DNA of 64,000 nt from Saccharum officinarum (GCA_020631735.1 CM036170.1:64805737-64869736); one strand, 5' to 3'. Shown: positions 23,405-36,364, numbered from the stretch's first letter. The notes: generated by a model not told the origin, from the letters alone. A program made the numbers and translations.

Positions 23405-23900
23405 TAGCAAGTTGCAGGTTTTCTTCAAAAGAAGCCAGCTCTATATTATCCCATCTTGTATGGTGTTGTCCAGTTTAGCAGGAAGGAAAGCTTTGTGTGT
23501 GAGTGTGGCATCCCCTAGAGTTGCGGGGATGGAAATTCGGGTTACGTTGGCATACTGCCAAAAAACAATTTTGTGCACCAGTGTACATAAGTGTTGCGCA
23601 TTGCATGTTGTGGCCTGTGGAAAACACAAGACGAGAGAAAGCCAAGTTGGTTGGTACTGCTCTAGCCTCTAGAACAAGAAAATAATACATCACCGTCTTA
23701 GCTCTGGATAGTCTATAGAGATGGGCCAGACCAACAAATAAATTCCTACCTGATCTTGATAGTGACTCGGAACTCCAAACACCTATTTTTACCATTATTA
23801 GAAGATTCATCAACATGCACATGCCTATCCTGCCATTGTATATAAAGCTGCACAAAGCTTCCAAAGGGAAGAAGCTCTTGAGGAGATACTGCAATGAAAC
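23405..23900. promoter_or_regulatory. Duplicated upstream region of formamidase B
   Basis: Diverged match to the regions before gene A and before the 21660-22382 fragment. CTCTTGAGGAGATACTG just before the ATG is shared with gene A. Its promoter role is inferred from position only. Confidence 0.4.
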
Positions 23901-26900
23901 ATGGCTCCTCTGACTCCTAGACTGGTAGTGCCCATAGATGTGAAGAAGCAGCCATGGGAGCAAAAGGTCCCTCTCCACAACCGCTGGCATCCGGATATCC
24001 CTCCTGTTGCTGATGTAACTGAAGGGGAATTGTTCCGTGTTGAGATGGTGGATTGGAGTGGAGGGCGGGTTAAGGATGATAACTCTGCAGATGATATGAA
24101 ATTCATGGATTTTACAATTGTAAGTCTGTATTTTTTCTTCTTCTGCTGGAGACGCCATTTAATTTTCCCTTTGTTCCAGTGCTTCCATTGTGAGCCAAAC
24201 TGACTACAGATACTCCACAGGCTCATTATCTAAGTGGGCCACTAAGAATAGTTGATTCCGAAGGGATTCCAGCTTCACCAGGTGATCTTCTCGCGGTAGA
24301 AATCTGCAACCTTGGCCCACTTCCTGGCGATGAGTGGGGTTATACTGCAATACTTGAAAGGGAGAATGGAGGTGGATTCTTAACAGACCACTTCCCTAGC
24401 GCAAGAAAAGCCATTTGGTATTTCGAAGGAATTTACGCATACTCCCCTCAGATACCAGGTATAGTTTCTTCTTGTTGCTGTGAATGAAGCTCTCAAGATT
24501 TGGATCCTTCAATAATTCGATTTTGGCATATACCAGGTGTTCGTTTTCCAGGAATAACTCATCCTGGTGTAGTGGGAACTGCACCATCAGTTGAGCTTCT
24601 TAATATATGGAATGAAAGAGAAAAAAGATTGTCTGAGACAAGGCCAGAGACTATTAAACTGTGTGAAGTTCTACACCAGAGGCCCCTTGTTCCTTTACCT
24701 ACCCTGGACAATTGCTTACTTGGGAAGGCATGATCATTTGTTTTTCACTTTAATCTTTTTACAATTCCTAGAGCACAAGTAAAAGGCTTTGTATGCAGAT
24801 ATTAAGCTAGCAGATTTAAAGTGTGTGGCTGCCGTGCCATGGTTGTAATGAATACAATGTGATGCAGGTCCAAGAAGGGACTGCTGAATGACACAAAATT
24901 GCAAATGAAGCAGCCAGAACTATTGCTGGACGGGAAAATGGCGGGAATTGTGACATAAAGAATCTAAGCAGAGGCTCCAAAGTGTATCTACCAGTATTTG
25001 TTGAAGGAGCAAACCTTAGCACTGGTGATATGCACTTCTCCCAGGGGGACGGCGAAATTTCGTTGTGTGGAGCAATTGAAATGAGTGGATTCCTTGAGCT
25101 CAAGTAATAAATTTTGTTCTTACTTACAGTTCAGTACTACATGATCTACAATGTTTTATGGATGTGTCTGACATCTCACATTCATCTAGCAGACGTTTAA
25201 GGATGGACCAAAACAGCCAATTGCATCAAGATTGGATCCACCAGTGTTAGGAAACTTAATATTAAGATTCCGTCATAAGTTTATAAAGATACTAGTTCAG
25301 TAAATACTAGCACCAGCCATCTTTAGTGCTTCTTGCATAGGACTTCTCAGATAGCACATCTACAATATAAGTGAACTCATAGGATTAGAAAGGTCTATTG
25401 TCAGATTTTAGCATATTGTGTTTCATGGAATTGCTTTAATTGATGTTTCTATCCTATCATCATAAGAAGTTATGCATGCTTTAGTGATATATAGTTAATA
25501 TATTATGGTACAGTGCATTGTTTACTGGGATCAAACTCACTCCATTTGTAGTGGGCAGGGGTTCATCCCTGGTATTCTAAAAACTCACTCCATTTGTTTC
25601 TAGTCGGAACCAATTATTTCTGAACCACACACCCAGCACGTATCAATATGCCGGTTCTTGTGAATGTACAGTTGGATAAATAAAATCTGCCTATGTAAAA
25701 TACACTTTTCATTGCCTGCTTCTAAAAATTCCTTGCACCCTGTATAGGTGTGAGATCATAAGAGGTGGGATGAAGGAATACTTGACTCCAGTTGGTCCAA
25801 CACCACTTCATGTGAGCCCTATCTTTGAGATAGGTCCTGTCGAGCCACGTTTTTCAGAGTGGTTAGTGTTTGAGGGCATCAGTGTAGATGAGTCTGGGAA
25901 GCAGCATTTTCTTGATGCATCTGTTGCCTACAAACGTGCAGTTCTGAATGCCATTGAGTACCTTTTCAAATTTGGGTACTCTAAGGAGCAGGTAGGAAGC
26001 AGGGTAACTAACTATTATCTTGAAGTATCATGCATGCTGAGTAGTATCTTAACATCGGGGATTGGGGATTTTATACAGGTATATCTTTTACTATCATGCT
26101 GCCCATGTGAGGGTAGGATATCTGGAATAGTAGACTCTCCTAATGCAGTAACAACTCTTGCCATCCCTACGGCGATATTTGACCAGGTATGCTGCCAAGA
26201 GTCCAGCCCAACGCAAGTTTCTTTGGTCTTTGTTACTGTTATATGTACTGTATTTGTCGGTCCTTTTAAGTGTAAAGTGTTCATCAATAGATTATTAGTT
26301 AAACAATTTTTTTTTGAGGTCAACACCGGGGGAATCCAACATTCCCACCTGAATTTTCATTCCACAAATGGGATGAATCCCGGGGATGGAAAATAGTTAA
26401 ACAATTTGATATAGATTGTCACTGAATCCTTAAGTCTGATACTCTGGTGTTTGATCCAAGTGTTTGATATATGCTGCTGGTACTTTACGTGTTATATCTG
26501 AAGAAACAAAAGTTACTGCCTGTGTTGTGAGTTCATGAGTAGGCTGTACAAACAAACCACACAATATTGATGCTGATTAACGTGAGCTGGGCAAGGTTCA
26601 GGGTTCAACAAGACTAGATTTATATTACCCTCTCCATTTTATTGAAAGTAGCTTATGTGAGCCTGGTTCATTTGGTCAATGGCATGCATCACCTAATTAT
26701 TTCTTATGATCCTGTCAATATAAAAGAGATTCAAAATATTATAGAATACACTTCTCCTCTGACAGTTACTGTTAGGCAAAATGTAAGAACAACTTGTAAG
26801 ATCTAAATATTAAGTTCCAAAAGTTTCCACGAACAAGTCACAATAACCAGGGGAGAAGAAACATATTGACCCACAAAATGTAAGAACAACTTGTAAGCTC

Positions 26901-27161
26901 TATATTGTGGCTATAGGCAGATTGAAATTGCTTACTTCGAGATTAAAAATATATTGACTTGTACCTGCTTATTTTTGGGCCTTGGGCAAATTGAAGTGCA
27001 TAATAACATTTCAATTTCCAACGTAGGATATAAAGCCAAAACGCCTCAACGGGAGACCACTTGGAGGACCACAACTGAGAAGACTTCCAGATCTTCTAAG
27101 CTGCTCAAACTATGGACACCTTCCTGCCACCCAAGACAAAAGTGGTACAAGTGCGCCCTAG
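23901..27161 (+). pseudogene. Formamidase/acetamidase-like gene B, seven exons, nonsense codon in exon 4
   Basis: Tandem paralog of gene A. Predicted exons are 23901-24119, 24221-24458, 24537-24727, 24868-25103, 25748-25991, 26079-26186 and 27027-27161, which would give 456 residues. Exon lengths equal those of gene A except the last, six bases longer. The same GC donor (AAG|GCATGA) closes exon 3. TGA at 24889-24891 stands where gene A has TGG (Trp), eight codons into exon 4, so translation would end at 223 residues. The rest of the frame is intact, including the exon 5 Tyr codon that gene A has lost. It lies head-to-tail with gene A and convergent with GH3. It is either a young pseudogene or a null allele; I see no alternative splice that removes the stop and keeps the frame. 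Confidence 0.85.
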
Positions 27162-28526
27162 TATATGAAGAAACAGATGCAGTATCAATCAACATGCAAC
27201 TGTGCATGTAAACAGTTATCTTTTTTCACCTTTCAACAATCATCTGTGTGCGCAGCCTATAATCAAGAATGCATTTGTAAATGCAGATCCTTGATTTATC
27301 AGGTTATCATCATATATGCGAGTGAGCTTTTTTGCTTTTGTAGTTCGAGTCAGGCCCTTCTCGTTTTAACTGTTATGTCTCGTTTTAACTGTTATGTGCA
27401 AGTGATGATCGTTTTTGTGTCGTTGTTATGTGAACTGAGGTGTTCGTGATGAAAATTCGCACGTGCCCTATAATTTGGGAAAATGGCTTAATGGGTTTCC
27501 TAAATAAAAACCACCAGCCAGACTATATAAAACAGACTTCACCGTTACGTACTCTCAAGAATGTTCTAAGAGTTTTGGACCAGAGAATTATTATGACCTT
27601 TAGAAATATCCACTTGAGGAAGGCAAGACCAAGGGGCGCGGCAGCAGCATTCCAATTCTCCTCCATAACTTGTCTATCGAAGTAAACACTAGTATCCAGC
27701 ATCCTATTTAAGTTAATTAACTTCCTTGTAGGTTTTCCATGTGGTACTAACCTCTCTTTCACTTAGCACTAATTGTGGGCCTTTGGAATTTCTTGATTAA
27801 TTGCTAGATTAGAGATGGACCAAGCCCAATTAATCCAACAAGATTCGCACATGGTCAATGTCTTGTTCGGTTGGCTGGTGGCTGATGCTGATTTGTTGTG
27901 AGAGAAAAATACTGCTGGCTGGCAGGTGGCAGGTGGCTGATGCTGATTTGATGTGAGAAAAAAGCACTGCTGGCTGACTGAGAAAGGATTGTTTTAGCTA
28001 TAGCTTGTAAGTTGTAACCCAATTTACAAAACATGCTTTCAAGTTTCAACTCTCAACACACCTTTTTCGTCGGCAAACTATGTCAGAATTAATGGTAACC
28101 CTAGCAGTGTCGTTCGCTCCGTGATAAAAGCATAAAACATAGAGACATGCAAACATAAGCAGAAGCAGGTATCGAGAAGGCCAGTTATGATATTGGGCCA
28201 AGAATGACGTTACCGTGATACCGTCTTACAAGTACAAACAATCGTCAATTTCCACTCAAGAAATGACATCACGCACAAGTATACGTAACTACGATACTAG
28301 CAGTGGAGTTACCACAGAGCCAGGCAGCAGCTGGCGCCTGGCAGAAGCAAGCAAAGTAGGTAGGGGTCGTGACTAATTCACTCCTCTGCCTTGTACACCA
28401 GAGGAACCGAAAGACACGCGCTGTAAGAGAGCAAGGAAGTAGTAGTAGCAGAACTGTACTAGCTCAGTCTGGGCCGTACGTGAGATGTGGATCCAACTCC
28501 AACCCCAGGCTCCTCCGGCCTGTGGA
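27162..28526. other. Convergent intergenic region, formamidase B to GH3
   Basis: No gene seen. 27870-27990 holds an imperfect direct repeat (GGTGGCTGATGCTGATTTG twice), a motif common in grass MITEs. 28255-28430 repeats the flank found at 20890-21080. The right end should be the GH3 3' UTR. Confidence 0.55.
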
Positions 28527-31005
28527 TCACTTCTTGTGCGGGCTGTACGTGGGGCACGCCGGGCTGAAGTGCTTGGACACCACCCTGGAGTTGAGCAGCT
28601 CGATGATGGGCCCGAACGACACGCACCTCGGCGCCTTGTACTGGTTGATGGACGCGCCGCGCGAGATGGCGTAGTCCATCACCTCCTCGAACGTGCCGCC
28701 GCGCACCACCCGGATCTCCAGCGGGCCGATGGCGTCCCCGTTCCGGCCCTGCCTGTACACCGCGTTCAGCGCCTCCTCCATCTCCAGGCAGCAGCGCTCG
28801 AAGACGGCGGGCTCGGGCGACGCGCCGCCCTCCCGCACCATCAGCTCCCAGTACACCACGTAGTGGCCCGGGATGGTGGTGGCGTCCGCCTGGGACGTGT
28901 ACTCCACGATGCCCGCGTCGTAGGGCGCCAGCAGCCGCGACGCGCGCTCCACGGCCGCCTGCAGCTCCGCCTCGTCCGTCTTGTCGGAGTCGATGCTGAG
29001 GAGCACGTTCTTGCGGCGCACGAACCGGAACTGCGGCGCCGCGTTGTGGAACCCCGTCACGTGCAGGATGTCGCCGACGCGGTAGCGGCAGAGCCCCGCG
29101 TAGGTGGTGATCACCAGCTCGTACTCCTTGCCCACCTCGGCGTCCGCCAGGTCCACCAGCCGCGGCGCCGGGTCGTCCCTGGCCGACACCGGCTTCGCGT
29201 CCGCCGGGTCGTGCGGCAGCAGCTCGAAGTAGCCCATGTTGGGCATGATGGTGTAGGACACCTCCGACGGGTCGCACATGGGGCGGAGGTTCAGGCCGAA
29301 GTAGCACTCGGACGACGCGTACATGGTGCACGCCATGGGCAGCCCGCCGCTGTAGTACTTGAGCGTCGGGATGTACTGCGCCATGGCGCCCGTCACGATC
29401 ACGTCCAGGTACTTGGTGTTGGGCCACACCCGGGTGATGATGCCCTCCCAGCTGTCCTTGCCGCACTCGGCCTCCACGAAGTCCGCCAGGCCGGGGTCCG
29501 GCTTCGTCAGCACCTCGCCCACGGCCTCCCGGATGGACGGCTCCACGACCCTGGCGCTCAGGGTGCCCGTGCGGAGGTCGTGCGCGAGCTCCTTCCAGTG
29601 GAGCTGCAGGAAGCGGATGGCGCGGAGCAGGCCGGACGCGAAGACGGCGCCGACGCGGAGCACCTCGGTGCGCGCCACCAGGCCGCACAGCATCTGCGAG
29701 TACATGGACTGGAAGGAGTCGGTGCAGAGGATGGCGGCGGTGGGGCTGGTGTACACGTTGTAGGGGTCGTAGGGGCGGTGCTTGAAGTGGTCGCTCTTGT
29801 AGTAGCTGGTCAGCACGGGGCGCGCCGGGAGCCCGCCGGGCGTCTTCGTCTCCGACTTGATGAACAGGAAGTAGAGACCCTTCCCCTTGTCCAGCCCAGG
29901 CACGTACCTGATTCATGAACACGATCCATTTGCGTTCCATGATCAGAACAATGCTACTGTGCAATCAAGAATTGTTGTTTATTCAAAATAGATACTTGTG
30001 TTATTAGTACTTGATTTCATTCCTAGCAGTATCTTTTATGCATCAACAATTGTTCGCGTGGTGGTGACTGGAATTCAGACAGATATTTGGTGGTAGATAT
30101 ATATAATCTACATGAGATATTTTTTTAATAGAAATTCTTTATGGTATATGTGGAAGTGATAATAACTAACCTAGTAGAGCTAAGCTAGGTAGTGTGAATT
30201 AACTGATATAGTCACGTCACTCTTTCGTCCAGGCCATGTTGTATATGTGGCAAGTACAGTTATCAAACTTTATCCATTGTGTGTACCTACATACGTGTGC
30301 TAGTGCAACTTGATTGGCTCCAAATCTTCCACTGATGAGCAGCATATTTCAGCGTGGGAAGGCACTGCATTTGTCGCGTTGTTTCCAAGAATTAACACAC
30401 TCCGGTTACGTATGCAATGGACTTTGAGCTGCCACGAGTTTATTTTAGGCCCATTGGTTTGAGTATGTTAAAGTTTAACTCCCATCACATCAATGTTCCC
30501 TCAAATGTATGGAGTACTAAATGTAAACTAATTGCATACATATTGGCATAGATTAGGAGTAATTTACGAGACGAATCTATTAAGCCTAATTAGTCTAAGA
30601 TTGAAAACTTTTTGTCAAATAAGACGAAAGTGCTATAGTGTTTGTTAAACTTTAACTCCATCCACCAAACACCCCTTACGAAGGTTGGACGATGCAACAA
30701 ATAAGAAACGGAATCTTGGCGCCTAAAAAGTAGAGAAACGCCCAAGGCATCTCTGGCGTCTAAGACACAAACTCGCATTATTTTAGGCTCGGTCTAAAAT
30801 GATTAGCCACGCCTCCACCAAGTTGCCGGGTCGCTTAGCCTAACCCCCGGCCAGGCCCGGCAGGACAAAGGCTACGAACGCATGACTCGCCCATTGCTTC
30901 AGTTCGTTTCCAGCCTTTGTACCATTAATTTTTGCAGTTTTTGCTTCATTACCACTCTACGATCATAATGAACCATTACTCTTTTTTCTGAAACATATAT
31001 ATATA

Positions 31006-31050
<45 letters not shown>

Positions 31051-32059
31051 CTACCTTTCTTTATAATTGGCATGAACCGTTCATCTTTGAAAAGAAAAGG
31101 TTACGTTAAATAATGGACTGTGAGACCTACAGAAAGATATGTATGTATAAAGGAACACCATTTTCCATTTTCAGAGTGTATGTGCATGTTGTGGTGAGCG
31201 TCTACGCAAAAAAAAAAGTAAACTCAGAGATTATTTAGTAAGCCCTAAAATATATATGTAGTGCACCAGCTCATCAACTTGGCCGATTGCAGCCGAAAAC
31301 GGTTAGCTTGATCGCTCGACCGCTACCGCCTTGGCCGGGTCAAAACAGGCAAATTAAATCGAAAGCATATATATGATATATCCATGACGGCGGACAACGA
31401 AAACAAAAAGGTTGATTAAGGCGTAGAGAGGAGAAGAGATTTGTCGTTCACCCACAGGTTCATGACGGGCATGAGAAGGCTGTAGAGCATCTGCCGCCTG
31501 TTGAGCTCGTCCTCGATCGTCGGCATTAGCTTCCTCTCCCCCGCCGACGTCCCCGAGCTGCACGCGCACATTTGAATAAGCCAGACGTCAATTCCACCAC
31601 CACCAGCTAGCAGACGCCGATGGATTAATCAACCGTTAATCCTCGCGCGGTTGCAGTCGTCGTTAGTTGCATGCACCATTGACCGAATGAAAGCGATTAA
31701 AATTAAACAACCGGCCGATTACATACATACCTAGTGAGGAACTCGGTGATGGGGTGGGAGGAGATGATGTTGGAGCGGTCGCCGTTGGCGATGCGGTCGA
31801 TCTCCGGGCGGAGGTCCTCGTACGTGACCACGGGCACGCGCGCCTTGAACGACAGGCGGTCCGTGCGCCCCTCCATGCCGTGCCGGCGGAGGTACTCGGC
31901 GCCGTTGTTCCGGGCCAGGATCTCCGCGAGCACGCGCACCTGCTCGGCGTCGAAGTTCTTGGTCATCTCCTCGATGAACTCCAGCTTCTCCACGTCGCGC
32001 TCGCACGCCGCCACCCCCAGCGCCGTCACTCTCCCCACCGCCGCCGCCGTCGGAGCCAT
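28527..32059 (-). CDS. GH3: GH3 acyl acid-amido synthetase (probable IAA-amido synthetase), three exons
   Basis: Exons on the minus strand are 32059-31731, 31557-31456 and 29907-28527; phases agree and give 603 residues, normal for the family. GH3 enzymes adenylate an acyl acid such as indole-3-acetate with ATP and join it to an amino acid, lowering free hormone in the cytosol. The three nucleotide-binding motifs are visible: [10 protein letters not shown] (about residue 110, spanning the exon 1-2 join), YASSE (about 339) and YRVGD (about 419). The start is the ATG at 32059, with [11 protein letters not shown] before the conserved helix [12 protein letters not shown]. The frame is intact. Substrate group (auxin, group II) is inferred from overall resemblance; a jasmonate-type enzyme is less likely. 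Intron 2 contains a MITE-like repeat and an (AT)n tract. High third-position GC creates a long spurious frame on the opposite strand. Confidence 0.94.
30446..30678. mobile_element. MITE-like inverted repeat in GH3 intron 2
   Basis: Ends contain TTAAAGTTTAACTCCCATCA and its inverted counterpart TTAAACTTTAACTCCATCCA, with CACCCCTTA at the right. The centre has GAGACGAATCTATTAAGCCT, a word common in grass MITEs. Family not assigned. Confidence 0.55.
30995..31047. repeat. (AT)n microsatellite in GH3 intron 2
   Basis: About 50 bases of AT with a single interruption (ATTATA). Confidence 0.93.
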
Positions 32060-32244
32060 GGATCGGATCGATCGGAGGAGAAACTGAAACTGAACGAGGC
32101 CGGGTCTAGCTCTTTGGCTGACTACTTCGGCAGGGGGCTCTTATTGTTGTTGTTGCCGTTCCTTGCCGGCTTGCAATTCTCTCTGTCTCGCTTGCGCAAC
32201 TTGTGAGGGAAGGATGCGGATGCCGTTGCCGTTGCAGGGCCGGG

Positions 32245-32252
32245 TATATATA
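32245..32252 (-). promoter_or_regulatory. Probable TATA box of GH3
   Basis: TATATATA lies about 185 bases upstream of the GH3 ATG in a GC-rich promoter, read on the minus strand. GAGACA, the complement of the auxin-response core, occurs at 32184-32189, and TGTCGG (minus strand) at 32625-32630. These short words may be chance. Confidence 0.5.
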
Positions 32253-32630
32253 GCGCCCGGGGTCGGGGCGTGGCCAGGGGCCGCGTCCTCCGTCGCGGCG
32301 CCATGCATGCACACGTCGAGGGGCTCCCCGGCCCGGCGCGTGGCCCACGCGGGCGTCACTGCCCGAGCCGGGAGGGAGCACGTGGGCCCGCGCTGTCCGC
32401 CACGTCGGACGGGCGATGGGACTCGCGGCCGGCGCGCCCGGCAGGCGCCATCGGGGCTGACGAGACGCGCGCGCGGCTGGTGCTTGTGCTTGTCCCGTCC
32501 GCCGCACTAGCTTAGCTGCAATGCATTGGCCTGGTTTGGTTAATTAGCTAGCCGACCGGTCGGAGCGAGCGATGACGCCGGATTAAACTCAGCAGCGGTC
32601 CGATCCGATCGGGTGGAGAGTAACCCGACA

Positions 32631-34889
32631 CGGAATAGAAAAATGTGGTGGCCGGGGAGGGCATGTGTCGACACACCACTGTGCGAAACCACCAGCAGAG
32701 GATATCACCAGCGTAAGATAATCGGGGATGCTACAAGCAAATGGATGGAGGTGATAGGGACCTCTTCTGGTGTCGTGAGCCAGCATGGAGAGCGAGGACC
32801 ATTGACGATGATCGACTCAGCAACTATTTCCACCGGGAATATCGAAATTTTTTAGAATGTAAGGTTATGTGAGAACCCAAAAGAGCTGGACTACTAGCAA
32901 CTAACTCTGCCTATAAAAGAAACTATGCTCATAAAAAGCTAGCCGGGTTGCTTTTTTGTTTTGCGAGGCGCACGAAAGACTTTTCTCTCCTACATATATT
33001 TTTTACAGAGAGAGGACATGCTGAAAAGTAACATCCTAGTTATCCAAGAGGATCCATTTAAGAGTGTGTTTGGCAACATGAATCGTTTCCAATTCTCACA
33101 ACAAACGGTGGAATCAGAGTCAGACGTATATAGCAACGAAACGTTTATACTCGAAACAGCTTCAAACATTTCTTCCATCCAAACGTGGTAAAATGATTCT
33201 GATTCATTGTCTGAAATGTTTTCTGAGAAAATCTTAGATCCAAAACATCTATAGAAGAATCCGAAGCCCTATTAAACGGCCCTTACAGTACTACAACTCC
33301 AGTTCAGCTTACTTTACTTGAAGCAGCAGACGGCACAATTTTCGAACTAGTACATGCAACATCTGAGTCCATTTAAAACATGCTCGGTGCATTTTGCTAA
33401 ATCCTACCAACCGCACCGAGGGGTGGCCGGCCTTTTGCCTTGCTGGATTCATGGGAATATAGGATGGCACATGGCAGATCGGATGCATGTAAACATGTTT
33501 TTTTTGTTGATTAGCTCGCCACAATAATATAATTAATTAGAAAAATCATCTCGAAAGTGTGCATAATTAGCATGCCTCAACAAGAATAAGCTGTGGTTTG
33601 TTGGACCGGTGCTAATGCTGGATACGCAGCTTGGATCTTCCTCTTTGGGATTGGAAAAAAGAGCCAAACGTGTTTTCCATGCCCATCGAGGCGTGCATGG
33701 CCTATACGGGGAACGGTGCTGGTTCCACGGCGGGCTGGGTTTAGCATGCACGTCAACATCTCTGAGTTGGTGGTGCCTCATGGAATAGATTCCAGACTGT
33801 GTGTGTGGTTCCTCGGTCTCATGTGTTCACCGTGTCAAGGACCAGTCTAAGCAGTAAATAAATTATAGTAAATCTGGCTACACGACTTGGTCTGGTTTTT
33901 ATGTGTGTGAATAATCGACGATTCAAGCCCATGAATCACTTTATACCTTCATCGATCGTTAACACTGACAGTAAGCACTATCAAAAGAAGATGTAAAAGG
34001 AAAGGTAAATAGCCTGATGACACGAGATCGACGACGGTTAGATTTGACTTTTGAGAGGCTCTCGAGTGCTCAAGCAACCTGATGATGACGACTCAGCTCG
34101 ACCCATCCGTAAAAACCTGTGCACCACAAATAGTTACATAGCCACATAGGTATATACGCAATCAAGACAGGGACGTATACGGGGCCTCGGCTCGGAAAAC
34201 TGGAACCGTGCATGCACCTGACCTCCTCGGCCCTCCCTGGCGCGGCAACAGCAACCGCATAAAAACAGACGCCCGAGTGGAATCGGCCGGCAGGTTCTCG
34301 CCCGCCGCCGCCGTAGCGCGTGCGTAACCCCTACGCGGACACGCGCGGCGCGCGCGTGCGTAGTAGCGGCAGGGTACGCGCGCGGCGGCGGGCGAGCCGT
34401 GCGCGAGCGGCGGCAGCGCTGCTCCGGAGCCGCCCGCCGTTCATGCGCCGCGCGAATCGCAGGCGCGCGACGCTGATCGGTCGGCGGTAGCTTTTGACTT
34501 GCGCGCCAGGCCGGCCAGCCAGGTGAGCGCGCTGATGATGATGCCGCCCGGAGCCGTGCGGCGCACTCTGCTCAAGGGCGCAGCGGCGACGTCACACGCG
34601 CTGCGTGCACACTGCAGCACTAGTAGGCGAGAGAGCGTCCGCATGGCATCTTTACATGCTCTAACCAATATCGATCATGGGCGTATGCATACGTATCCGT
34701 TGGTCGAAGCATGAATACTTGCTTTCGCAAGGAACACAGCTACGTACACAATGCAAAGTATATTGTATACGGAGCACTATGAGGCGTATAATGTACAATG
34801 AAATGGTTGGCTGATTCTTTTTTTTCCTTCCACGTACATCATACATGCACACTAACAAATGGAAAAGAGAGGCCAGTACTGGAACATAC
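32631..34889. other. Intergenic region upstream of GH3
   Basis: No gene recognised. It contains a possible MITE around 33068-33290 (GAGTGTGTTTGGCAAC to CCTATTAAACGGCCC) and a very GC-rich stretch at 34240-34640 with a foldback. Confidence 0.5.
34297..34396. repeat. GC-rich foldback
   Basis: CTCGCCCGCCGCCG (34297-34310) is an exact inverted match to 34383-34396, and the loop contains further CGCG-rich complementary words. It may be part of a promoter or 5' UTR of a gene not seen here. Confidence 0.55.
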
Positions 34890-35021
34890 TGAAGGAGAAT
34901 AGAATTGGTGGAATATTGGTTGTTATATTACATTAGGTCTTATGGGCTGATTATATAGAGTACATAGGATGAACACTCTAGGTGGGTAGACAATGTGATA
35001 TTATTCTTATTTAGTCTAACA
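34890..35021 (-). mobile_element. Solo LTR, 132 bp, minus strand
   Basis: On the minus strand it begins TGTTAGACTAAATAAG and ends CCAATTCTATTCTCCTTCA, the same end as the solo LTR at 18509-18663. Flanking five bases are CATAC and CATGC, a target duplication with one mismatch. Confidence 0.75.
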
Positions 35022-35807
35022 CATGCATTATACTCTTCTCCCTGTTGATTACGTATATATAATCATTTGAAAGAAGTAATAGAAAAAGAGAATGCAAGGA
35101 GTAAGCATACTACTACTCCTACCTTATAATATAGCCCATACAGAATGATATAGTTAGTCAATGAATCGCTATGAAATGATAAGGCCCTATAAATATAAGC
35201 TACTAGTTGTTTATGCCGTTGTATTTCTCCAGACTTGTTTCAATTTGGAACCAAGTCATCAAAAGATACTTTTCATTCAAAAAGAAATCTTTGGTAGCTT
35301 GCTAGCTACTAGTCTAGTAGAGGATAGACCTCTCCTATTATTTAGTTCATGCAGAAAATAAGCAGCAATTCAATCATTCATATACATGCTCCTGACGAAT
35401 ACCTAATTGGTGAACGATCGATGATGAGCCTATTTAATTTCTGCCAGCAGAAAAGTTAAGGCAGAGGTGGACATATATAATAACCAAACTAAATAAAAGA
35501 TCAGATAAATACAGTATATACCCCACTTTATCCCAAGAAAAGATAAAAACGGCGATATCTATCTTAGCTTATTAGCATTTAGCAACAATACAATGCACAC
35601 CATGATCAAGTCCAACGACCATATCGTCCTCCTACTACGACCTGATGAACCAAGTGCAAATTCTCAATCCCACTGCACCTGATGTCTGTTGGATCGTCCA
35701 TGCATGCCGAGTCAAACATCTAGAGCATATTCTACACGCACCTCGCACCTGCTGTCCCTAGCTACATCGGCCGAAAGTATCCAGCACCTGGACATACGTT
35801 AATTAGT
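35022..35807. other. AT-rich intergenic region
   Basis: No coding or structural signal recognised. Confidence 0.5.
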
Positions 35808-36264
35808 TTTTTTTTCGGGAACGTGCGCTGCACATATTTATATTTCATTGAGAGAGCTAGAAGTTTTAGTACACACCCGCGCTGCCACACGGCGAGATGC
35901 CATGAAGACCGTTGGGAAGACACGAAACACATCACCGCGTAGCGGTGGGAATCACAACATTGTACTAAGTAGAAACTGATTTTGCGACGCAGAAGCTGAA
36001 GTTGCTCCCAATCCTATACCTGGTGCGCCTCGCGGACCGCGGCCAGGCTGGAGAAGCCAGCAGCTACCCAAGCATCCGCCTCCTCTACGATGCCCTACAC
36101 AGCTGCGACACGGTCCTGTGGAACGCCGTCTAAGGTCCGCCGGTTGCGCTCCTTCCACAGGTTCCATGCGGTGAGGAGAACGACAGAATCGAACGAGCAG
36201 CGCAGCTCACCGGGCAGCCTCCCCCTAGTGTGCTGCCACCAATCAGCGAGTGTCTTAGACCGCC
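35808..36264 (-). mobile_element. LINE (non-LTR retrotransposon) 3' fragment, cut by the gap
   Basis: On the minus strand a frame reads LADWWQHTRGRLPGEL and LLTAWNLWKERNRRTLDG, typical of the C-terminal tail of plant L1-type reverse transcriptases. It is interrupted by TAG (36095-36097) and then continues in the same frame with VEEADAWVAAGFSSLAAVRE. The oligo-T at about 35808-35816 is the poly(A) tail of the minus-strand element. The 5' side runs into the N gap. Confidence 0.75.
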
Positions 36265-36364
36265 NNNNNNNNNNNNNNNNNNNNNNNNNNNNNNNNNNNN
36301 NNNNNNNNNNNNNNNNNNNNNNNNNNNNNNNNNNNNNNNNNNNNNNNNNNNNNNNNNNNNNNNN
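36265..36364. other. Assembly gap, 100 N
   Basis: Exactly 100 N, the conventional length for a gap of unknown size. The duplicated block starts on the very next base. Confidence 0.99.

Noticed and set aside
28485..29918. Long open frame (477 codons) on the plus strand opposite GH3 exon 3
   Set aside because: It is the mirror of a GC-rich coding exon, with Arg/Val/His-rich composition and no recognisable motif. GH3 on the minus strand has all three family motifs.
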